Source of the DNA: Trichococcus collinsii
Lineage (GTDB): Bacteria > Bacillota > Bacilli > Lactobacillales > Aerococcaceae
Length of the DNA stretch: 55,893 bases
Assembly: GCF_900107505.1 (NCBI RefSeq)
Contig: NZ_FNQH01000011.1
Coordinates: 1 to 55,893, forward strand
Reading direction: 5' to 3'
Shown here: positions 51,206-55,893 of the stretch, piece by piece
How the letters are laid out: each line of letters begins with the position of its first letter
Numbering within the stretch: position 1 is the first letter of the stretch
The notes under the pieces: generated by a model
Databases searched by the model: none
Told to the model about the DNA's origin: nothing
Seen by the model: only the letters and a program-made list of their open reading frames with translations
Made by a program: the position numbers and the translations under genes

Positions 51206-51254
51206 TGTGAAAAAATATTCCGAAATTAAATTTGATGATATTTTGATGATGTTT

Positions 51255-52391
51255 TTAAAAGTTAACGAATTTTGCAAACTTCTCAGCAGTTTTTTCTTTT
51301 CGTTTTTCGGTTACGTGTGTATAAATATTCATTGTTGTTTTTATATCAGTATGTCCAAGTCGTTCTTGCACCTCTTCAAGTGGTGTACCCATTTCAAATA
51401 GCAAGCTGCAATGAGTGTGCCGAAATCCGTGAAGAGTGATATGTTTTAGAGGGTATTTTTTTTCCAAATAATATAACCATTCATTTACAAGCGTTGGTAG
51501 ATATATCTTATTCTCTTTTGTAGTGAATAAAAATTGATCTAAACCAAATATATTAATTCCTTTTGCTAAGTAATATTGAGACTGTATCGTTTTCCATTGC
51601 CTTAACTCAATCAACGTTTGATCATCAATACTTATTTTTCTGATAGATTTTTTTGTTTTTGGGGTTGTGATGATCGCATTTTCTGACTCATCAAGTGATA
51701 CCGTTTTTGTTATATTAATTGTTTTTCCATTAAAATCTATATCTCCCCATTGCAAAGCGAGTACTTCGCTTTTTCTTGCTCCTGTAAAAGCCAATAATCT
51801 AAAGAACATAGACATTTTTGGGTTATTATAATCCTTAACACATTCAAAAAAGAACTTCAATTCATCCAGATTATAATAATTATCTAGCTTTGATAAATCT
51901 GATACCCTTTTTGGGAGCCGTACCTTCCTCATGGGGTTTTCTTTTATGTAACCTAACAGCATAGCATAATCCAAAACTTGTTGTGCTATGCCTTTTGGGT
52001 ATTTAGCTGATGCGAAATGTTCGGACCACTCATTCACGGCTCTTTGGCATTCCAACAGATCGATGCTTTGCACGTATTTATTACCAAGCTTCGGTAGAAC
52101 ATGCAGCCGCGCGTAACGCTTAGTAGTTACAACAGTTCCTTGCTTTACCATCCGTCGATGCTCTTCCATCCATATATCATATACATCTTTAAATTTAATG
52201 CGGTTTGTCGCTTGCAATTCTCCTCGTTCAAAATCGCTTCTCATTCTATTTAGAGTTGTCCGCGCTTCTCTTTCAGATCGGAATCCTCTTTTTGTAGCAT
52301 ATTTTTGCACACCAGTTGTCCTATCGGTGCCTATATACTCATTGAACATCCATGCTTTTTTACCATTCTTCTTTTGATATTCGCTTATCAC
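51255..52391 (-). CDS. int: Phage integrase, tyrosine recombinase
   Basis: A 378-residue tyrosine recombinase that integrates and excises the prophage. The N-terminal about 65 residues are an arm-binding domain (KKAWMFNEYIGTDRTTGVQKYATKRGF, an AP2-like pattern). A SAM-like core-binding domain follows (about 70-170). The catalytic domain has Arg in AFTGARKSEVLALQWGDI, His-x-x-Arg in ITLHGFRHTHCSLLF, His in RLGHTDIKTTMNIYTHV and the nucleophile Tyr in the same stretch. It is at the left edge of the phage, facing the suf operon, the usual place next to attL. No target tRNA gene is visible, so insertion is into the intergenic region after sufB. Confidence 0.95.
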   Translation of the reverse strand: MISEYQKKNGKKAWMFNEYIGTDRTTGVQKYATKRGFRSEREARTTLNRMRSDFERGELQATNRIKFKDVYDIWMEEHRRMVKQGTVVTTKRYARLHVLPKLGNKYVQSIDLLECQRAVNEWSEHFASAKYPKGIAQQVLDYAMLLGYIKENPMRKVRLPKRVSDLSKLDNYYNLDELKFFFECVKDYNNPKMSMFFRLLAFTGARKSEVLALQWGDIDFNGKTINITKTVSLDESENAIITTPKTKKSIRKISIDDQTLIELRQWKTIQSQYYLAKGINIFGLDQFLFTTKENKIYLPTLVNEWLYYLEKKYPLKHITLHGFRHTHCSLLFEMGTPLEEVQERLGHTDIKTTMNIYTHVTEKRKEKTAEKFAKFVNF

Positions 52392-52431
52392 TCATTATCC
52401 TCCTTCCTCATGAGGTAAACACGGAGAAAAT

Positions 52432-52944
52432 TTACTGCACAATCTCTGAGCTGTACATTTTCCAGTTACCGAATGGATCGCTAGGATTTCCTCTTGAATC
52501 TAAATCTCCTGTAACAGTCAATTGTTGTCCCGGTGTTATAGCAGATGTGGCGATATCATAATTAAAATCAGCTATAAACACGCGGTATATACCTGGTTTT
52601 CCGTTTAATTCTTGAAATAATGTTCCATCGTAATAATTTGAATCTATCAATATAATCTCGCTATCCCAAACCTCTACAACAGTTCCTGTCCATGTTACTT
52701 TAGTTCCGGATATATAGTCATCCCATAAGGCAGTTCTTTGAATTGGTTCTACATTAGCGTAGTTATTGGCAAATGAATTGAAATCAGACAAGCTATCTAA
52801 TGTTAGTTGTTGCTGTTCGTTTAATGGTTCTTTTACTTCGACAATCGATGAACTCACTGCATCCACTTCTTTTGGTTCTTCTTCAGCAGTGCTGCATCCA
52901 GCAAATAAAAATAAAGCTGCTAGTAATCCGATATACTTCTTCAA
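52432..52944 (-). CDS. Prophage-encoded lipoprotein, OB-fold-like domain
   Basis: A 170-residue exported lipoprotein with a short signal peptide and lipobox LFAGC (Cys near residue 18). The middle and end (about 75-165) read like a small OB-fold domain: YISGTKVTWTGTVVEVWDSEIILID and ITPGQQLTVTGDLDSRGN, as in tRNA_anti-like domains of secreted proteins. It lies in the lysogeny module between integrase and repressor, on the same strand as both, so it is probably expressed in the lysogen. In other Firmicute phages this position holds lipoproteins that block superinfection; that role here is inference. AAGGAGGG precedes the ATG. Confidence 0.75.
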   Translation of the reverse strand: MKKYIGLLAALFLFAGCSTAEEEPKEVDAVSSSIVEVKEPLNEQQQLTLDSLSDFNSFANNYANVEPIQRTALWDDYISGTKVTWTGTVVEVWDSEIILIDSNYYDGTLFQELNGKPGIYRVFIADFNYDIATSAITPGQQLTVTGDLDSRGNPSDPFGNWKMYSSEIVQ

Positions 52945-52956
52945 ATAAATCCCTCC

Positions 52957-53664
52957 TTAAAATTTCATTCCAATAGGTGTCATGGCCCAAACTAATTTTC
53001 CTAATATCGAAATCATTTCTATTTCCTCTTTTGTTGTATATATCTGATTTTTATGCTCAGGGTTAGTAGATTCAGGTTGAAGCATTATGTAATCTCCCAT
53101 CCTATAAAACCTCTTCAAAGTAGCCTCTGTTCCGTTTACTCTGATTACTCCAATTTCACCGTTATTCAATTCTTCACATGGATCTATCAAAGCATACATA
53201 CCTTCAGAAATAACTTTATTCATGCTATCGCCTTTAACAATAAGGAAGTACGCTTTTGGGAAAGCTGTATCTACATCAATTGGTACCTGGACAATATCAG
53301 GCACTTCGAACATTTCCAACGGCATTCCGGCAGCAATAGCGCCTTTAAGTTCTTTATATGCCATTGCTGATGGTTGTTTATTCATTGGTGTGTGGTTGTG
53401 GCTATGCTGGTGATCTTCTTTGTTTATTATTAGTTCCAAATCATCATCTAATAACTCCATTATTTCATTAAAATCTATTCCAGTAGCTTCAGATACCTGT
53501 TTGATAGTTTCTATTGAAGGTGCTATCGCTTTTTTAGTTCTGGGATTTTCATTTTTTTCTAACATCGATATGTATCCCTTGCTGAGACCTGAAATCTTCG
53601 CAAATTCATCCATTGACATTTTATGCTCTACTCTAAATTTTTTAACTATTTCTCCTAAAAACAT
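52957..53664 (-). CDS. CI-like phage repressor, XRE helix-turn-helix plus S24 peptidase
   Basis: A 235-residue lysogeny repressor. An XRE-type helix-turn-helix is at about 1-65 (GEIVKKFRVEHKMSMDEFAKISGLSKGYISMLEKNENPRT). The C-terminal LexA-like S24 domain has the catalytic Ser in FLIVKGDSMNKV and Lys in GTEATLKRFYR, with a possible self-cleavage Ala-Gly in KGAIAAGMPLEM. RecA-stimulated self-cleavage on DNA damage should thus induce the phage. The start is ATG (complement of 53662-53664) directly after GGAGGTGATGAA; a longer frame running back to 53715 ignores that site and covers the operator region. Confidence 0.93.
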   Translation of the reverse strand: MFLGEIVKKFRVEHKMSMDEFAKISGLSKGYISMLEKNENPRTKKAIAPSIETIKQVSEATGIDFNEIMELLDDDLELIINKEDHQHSHNHTPMNKQPSAMAYKELKGAIAAGMPLEMFEVPDIVQVPIDVDTAFPKAYFLIVKGDSMNKVISEGMYALIDPCEELNNGEIGVIRVNGTEATLKRFYRMGDYIMLQPESTNPEHKNQIYTTKEEIEMISILGKLVWAMTPIGMKF

Positions 53665-53734
53665 TTCATCACCTCCTGATGGTAACATTGTACAGTCTAT
53701 TGAACTTTTTATCAAACATTTTAGTTTAATATAC

Positions 53735-53763
53735 TTGACAGGATAGTACCCTTGTATTAATAT
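53735..53763 (+). promoter_or_regulatory. Early rightward promoter of the prophage
   Basis: TTGACA (53735-53740), 17 bp, TAATAT (53758-53763), reading into the Cro-like gene. Confidence 0.8.
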
Positions 53764-53764
53764 A

Positions 53765-53782
53765 TGTTTAACAGGTTGAACA
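53765..53782. promoter_or_regulatory. Phage operator candidate O1
   Basis: TGTTTAACAGGTTGAACA is a near-perfect palindrome with GTTTAA/TTGAAC half-sites, directly after the -10 box. CI or Cro binding here would block early transcription. Confidence 0.65.
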
Positions 53783-53796
53783 AGGAGGTGAGCGAA

Positions 53797-53988
53797 TTGT
53801 TATTTAAAATTAAAGAAGCGCGAGAAAAAGCCGGGATGTCTCAGGATGAATTGTCAAAGAAGTCAGGTGTATCACGCACAATCATATCGGGATTGGAGAC
53901 AGGCACAATAAATGTCACTACCACAAGGACATTAAAGAAAATTGCTGAAGCTTTAGGAATAAAAGTCAGCGATATTTTTTTGAACTAA
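53797..53988 (+). CDS. Cro-like XRE-family regulator
   Basis: A 63-residue single-domain helix-turn-helix protein: IKEAREKAGMSQDELSKKSGVSRTIISGLETGTINVTTTRTLKKIAEALG covers almost the whole length, as in phage Cro/C2-like early regulators. The start is taken as TTG 53797, eight bases after AAGGAGG; the in-frame ATG at 53764 would put operator O1 and the ribosome site inside the coding region. It is the first gene of the rightward early operon and faces the repressor gene across the operators. Confidence 0.85.
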   Translation: MLFKIKEAREKAGMSQDELSKKSGVSRTIISGLETGTINVTTTRTLKKIAEALGIKVSDIFLN

Positions 53989-53990
53989 AG

Positions 53991-54006
53991 GTTTAACACA
54001 TTAAAC
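53991..54006. promoter_or_regulatory. Phage operator candidate O2 in front of the antirepressor gene
   Basis: GTTTAACACATTAAAC is a perfect inverted repeat (GTTTAA-N4-TTAAAC) with the same half-site as O1, abutting the AGGAGG ribosome site of the antirepressor gene. Confidence 0.65.
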
Positions 54007-54021
54007 AGGAGGTATAAATTT

Positions 54022-54738
54022 ATGAGTGAATTGATGGTATTCGATTTCGAAAGTAATGACATAAGAACTCAATCGATAGATGGTGACCCTTGGTTCATCG
54101 GGAAAGATGTTACTGATGTATTAGGTTATTCAAATGCAAATGATGCGATTGCCAGACATGTTGATGATGAAGATAAGGGGGTCGCGTTTCACGATACCCT
54201 TGGCGGAAAACAAAACCTAGTCATCATTAATGAGTCTGGATTGTATAGCTTGATTATTAAATCAAAATTACCAAGTTCCAAGCGATTCAAACGATGGGTA
54301 ACAAGCGAGGTCCTCCCGGCAATTCGTAAAACAGGAAAGTATGAAGTGCCAATGTCTCAGGAGGACATCATGATTGCAACGCTTAAAACACAGAAGGAAC
54401 TTCGTGAAAAAGTAGATGTCATCGAGGAGGATGTTGCATATCTAAAAGAAGAGCAGCCAATATCTCCATATCCATTGATGAGGATGGAATCTCTTAGGAG
54501 AAAAAAAGTAGTAGCAGTTTTAGGTGGTAAAAGTTCAAATGCTTACAAAAAATTAAGTAACAAAGTATTCGCTGAGGCTGGTAGAGATTTTAAAAACAAG
54601 TTTGGGATCCCACGGTATGACATGCTGCCGAAGAAATACGAAGAGCAAGGCTTAGAGTATTGGGGAGATTGGGAGCCATGTACAAATACAAAGCTTGAAA
54701 TAAAAGAACTCAACAGCCAAATATCATTGGAGGTGTAA
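54022..54738 (+). CDS. Phage antirepressor, BRO-N domain
   Basis: A 238-residue phage regulator. The BRO-N domain is at about 1-110 (GDPWFIGKDVTDVLGYSNANDAIARHVDDEDKG, NESGLYSLIIKSKLPSSKRFKRWVTSEVLPAIRKTGKY). A linker with coiled-coil character (about 120-150) and a C-terminal DNA-binding region (about 160-225, VVAVLGGKSSNAYKKLSNKVFAEAGRDFKNKF) follow. Proteins of this type counter the CI repressor or act as early regulators. The AGGAGG site eight bases before the ATG is overlapped on its 5' side by operator O2, so repression can reach this gene directly. Confidence 0.9.
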   Translation: MSELMVFDFESNDIRTQSIDGDPWFIGKDVTDVLGYSNANDAIARHVDDEDKGVAFHDTLGGKQNLVIINESGLYSLIIKSKLPSSKRFKRWVTSEVLPAIRKTGKYEVPMSQEDIMIATLKTQKELREKVDVIEEDVAYLKEEQPISPYPLMRMESLRRKKVVAVLGGKSSNAYKKLSNKVFAEAGRDFKNKFGIPRYDMLPKKYEEQGLEYWGDWEPCTNTKLEIKELNSQISLEV

Positions 54739-54740
54739 CG

Positions 54741-55022
54741 ATGGAAGTTAATATCCCGCTTGAAATTCCGCATAACCTCCAAGAGGAACTGAAGCGGTCC
54801 ATTGTTTCAATCTGTTTGGATGCAGCAGCACAGGCGAATAACATGTACTACGATTTGCCCCCATATCCAAATAAGACGGAACTGCGAAAAGCTTTGAAGG
54901 TTGGTAACGACAAGATAGAAACGTGGATCGCCGAGGGACTCCAGATGACGCGCTTTTCCGATAATGAATACCGATTTGATCGTGAGGATGTCAGGAAGTT
55001 CTTTAACGAAAGGAAAATATAA
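54741..55022 (+). CDS. DUF771-type phage protein, helix-turn-helix-like
   Basis: A 93-residue early phage protein. The C-terminal half has the pattern PNKTELRKALKVGNDKIETWIAEGLQMTRFSDNEYRFDREDVRKFFNE, a MerR/excisionase-like winged helix seen in the DUF771 family of small phage proteins. It may act as an excisionase or regulator; this is inference from fold and position. It starts three bases after the antirepressor stop with a GGAGGTG site, so it is in the same operon. Confidence 0.8.
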   Translation: MEVNIPLEIPHNLQEELKRSIVSICLDAAAQANNMYYDLPPYPNKTELRKALKVGNDKIETWIAEGLQMTRFSDNEYRFDREDVRKFFNERKI

Positions 55023-55035
55023 AGGATGTGATCAC

Positions 55036-55164
55036 ATGAAGATATTTACCGAAGAATTTGAAAATAAACTGGTAGCTGTTATCGGAACATCAGTAGTCGT
55101 TTTTATTGCATTGATGCTGGCCGGAATTGTCGGAGGCATTGAGCAAGGCTTGCTTTTCCCATGA
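55036..55164 (+). CDS. Small phage membrane protein
   Basis: A 42-residue peptide with one hydrophobic segment (LVAVIGTSVVVFIALMLAG) and a short charged N-terminus. AAAGGATGTG lies about ten bases before ATG 55036; a longer in-frame reading from 54964 would overlap the previous gene. It sits in the early operon with neighbours 13 and 15 bp away, which supports translation. Function unknown. Confidence 0.6.
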   Translation: MKIFTEEFENKLVAVIGTSVVVFIALMLAGIVGGIEQGLLFP

Positions 55165-55179
55165 AAGGGGACGGAAGAC

Positions 55180-55497
55180 ATGAACCTGAACGGACAAGAA
55201 TATGAATCGTATTACCTAACAGCAGAAGAAAAGGCTGTTGTGGATGCAATGAGAGCAGGAGCGAGTATAGATGTAACGTTACGCATTGATGAAACGCCTG
55301 ATCCAATTGATGAAACGCCTGATCCAATTGATGGAGTGGATAAATTCTTTGCTGGATTCAATAGTCTTACAACTGAAAATGCTTTTGTTCACGATCGGAC
55401 AGATTTCGAAATTCCTTATATCGGTTTCTCAAAATTCTTCAGAGATTCAAAAATCATAGCGCGTGTATCGGTTCATTTGGAAAGGGTGGTTGGATGA
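55180..55497 (+). CDS. Phage protein of unknown function with DETPDPI repeat
   Basis: A 105-residue early phage protein. The N-terminal part resembles small acidic phage proteins (EYESYYLTAEEKAVVDAMRAG). A 21-bp exact tandem duplication gives DETPDPI twice (about residues 38-51). The rest (VDKFFAGFNSL..., FEIPYIGFSKFFRDSKIIARVSVHLERV) matches no family I can name. An AAAGGGG site precedes the ATG and its end overlaps the next gene by 4 bp. Confidence 0.6.
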   Translation: MNLNGQEYESYYLTAEEKAVVDAMRAGASIDVTLRIDETPDPIDETPDPIDGVDKFFAGFNSLTTENAFVHDRTDFEIPYIGFSKFFRDSKIIARVSVHLERVVG

Positions 55498-55751
55498 GTT
55501 TTGCTTTATTAACAGATGTACTCGGAAAACGTGGGATAACCCATAGTCAAAGTAAAGTAGATGCGAACTTCGCAAGGATATATGAATTGGTTGATGGTAA
55601 ATCTGTACCGGTATTTCAGGTGAATTTAGTTGATGGCTCATTTTTAGAAATGCCTCACTATCACAGCTTAAATACATATAGCAAGAAAACGTTGGCTTCT
55701 GCACAAGCGGAGTACAAACGCAGATTTAAAGGATGGTACAAAAAAAGCTGA
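55494..55751 (+). CDS. Phage protein of unknown function
   Basis: An 85-residue, basic early phage protein (LLTDVLGKRGITHSQSKVDANFARIYELVDGK, ending KKTLASAQAEYKRRFKGWYKK). No domain is recognised. Its ATG overlaps the preceding stop (ATGA), and AAAGGGTGG lies upstream, so translation is probably coupled. Confidence 0.6.
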   Translation: MSFALLTDVLGKRGITHSQSKVDANFARIYELVDGKSVPVFQVNLVDGSFLEMPHYHSLNTYSKKTLASAQAEYKRRFKGWYKKS

Positions 55752-55821
55752 TGGGCAAACATCAGCCTGTAATTAAAGCAAATTACACCAAAAGTATAAC
55801 ACAGAAAGCAAGGTGGAGAAA

Positions 55822-55893
55822 ATGGCTGAAATCAGCTGGATTAAACTTACCATCAACATGTTTGATGATGAGAAGATCCGCATCATACAGGCC
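55822..55893 (+). CDS. Phage replication protein, N-terminal fragment (continues past window)
   Basis: The first 24 codons, MAEISWIKLTINMFDDEKIR, match the start of phage replisome-organiser/DnaD-like replication proteins, which typically begin with W-(I/V)-K-(L/I)-x-x-x-(M/L)-F-(D/E)-(D/N)-(E/D)-K. AAGGTGGAG precedes the ATG. It is cut by the window end, and its position after small early genes fits a replication module. Confidence 0.7.
   Translation, partial: MAEISWIKLTINMFDDEKIRIIQA

Larger units (their letters stand above)
51206..55893. mobile_element. Left end of a prophage
   Basis: Gene order integrase, lipoprotein, CI-like repressor (leftward), then Cro-like, BRO antirepressor, small early genes and a replication gene (rightward) is the standard lysogeny-to-replication layout of Firmicute siphophages. 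The left boundary lies between the suf terminator and the integrase stop; the right end is outside the window. Confidence 0.9.

Overview
The window looks like a chromosome segment of a low-to-mid GC lactic-acid Firmicute, most plausibly a Carnobacteriaceae member close to Trichococcus. This rests on gene content and style: the sufCDSUB operon, the acetyl-DAP lysine route, paired 66-residue cold-shock proteins, a sigma-54/LevR-type mannose-family PTS regulon, AGGAGG ribosome sites and TTGACA/TATAAT promoters. The genus is an inference. About 51.1 kb is host chromosome; the last 4.7 kb is the left end of a prophage.

Layout. 1-5.5 kb: the end of carB, tmRNA (minus strand), a DUF1541 lipoprotein, a patch of broken gene remnants, and two near-identical cold-shock genes. 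5.5-8.2 kb: a SAP-domain protein, an ornithine-cyclodeaminase-family enzyme and an SMP-30-like lactonase. 8.3-29.4 kb: an uronic-acid polysaccharide utilization region. It contains manA, a 1356-residue secreted lyase-like protein, rpoN, kdgA-kduI-kduD, a LevR-type activator, a HAD phosphatase, a GH88 unsaturated glucuronyl hydrolase, PTS IIB-IIC-IID and IIA, a discoidin-like protein and a GH43 enzyme. Seven -24/-12 (sigma-54) promoters, all with exact GG-N10-GC spacing, lie in this region together with the sigma factor and a matching activator. 29.6-32.9 kb: an Orn/Lys/Arg decarboxylase, then a SCIFF ranthipeptide precursor with its radical-SAM maturase. 33.2-36.9 kb: acetyl-DAP lysine genes (patA divergent from dapH-dapL) with an L-box lysine riboswitch. 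37.3-45.7 kb: a lipoprotein, a DUF2179 protein, an aldo/keto reductase, ilvE behind a complex leader, YihY, RodA, an Spx/ArsC-like protein, GcvH and a glutamine-amidotransferase hydrolase. 46-51.1 kb: sufCDSUB. 51.2-55.9 kb: prophage integrase, lipoprotein, CI-like repressor, Cro-like protein, BRO antirepressor, small early proteins and the start of a replication protein.

How the parts work together. A secreted lyase would cut an acidic polysaccharide to unsaturated oligosaccharides. The PTS imports and phosphorylates them, GH88 removes the unsaturated uronate, and KduI, KduD and KdgA carry that uronate towards pyruvate and glyceraldehyde-3-phosphate. ManA has its own sigma-54 promoter, which suggests that the other sugar released is mannose-6-phosphate. 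No KDG kinase is present in the window.

The most notable non-coding signals are: a BCAA leader peptide with a five-segment attenuator upstream of ilvE, followed by a long 6S-like hairpin RNA; a modular BOX-like repeat with exact 52-bp units; a family of intergenic palindromes whose stems vary in a compensatory way; and the sigma-54 promoter set.
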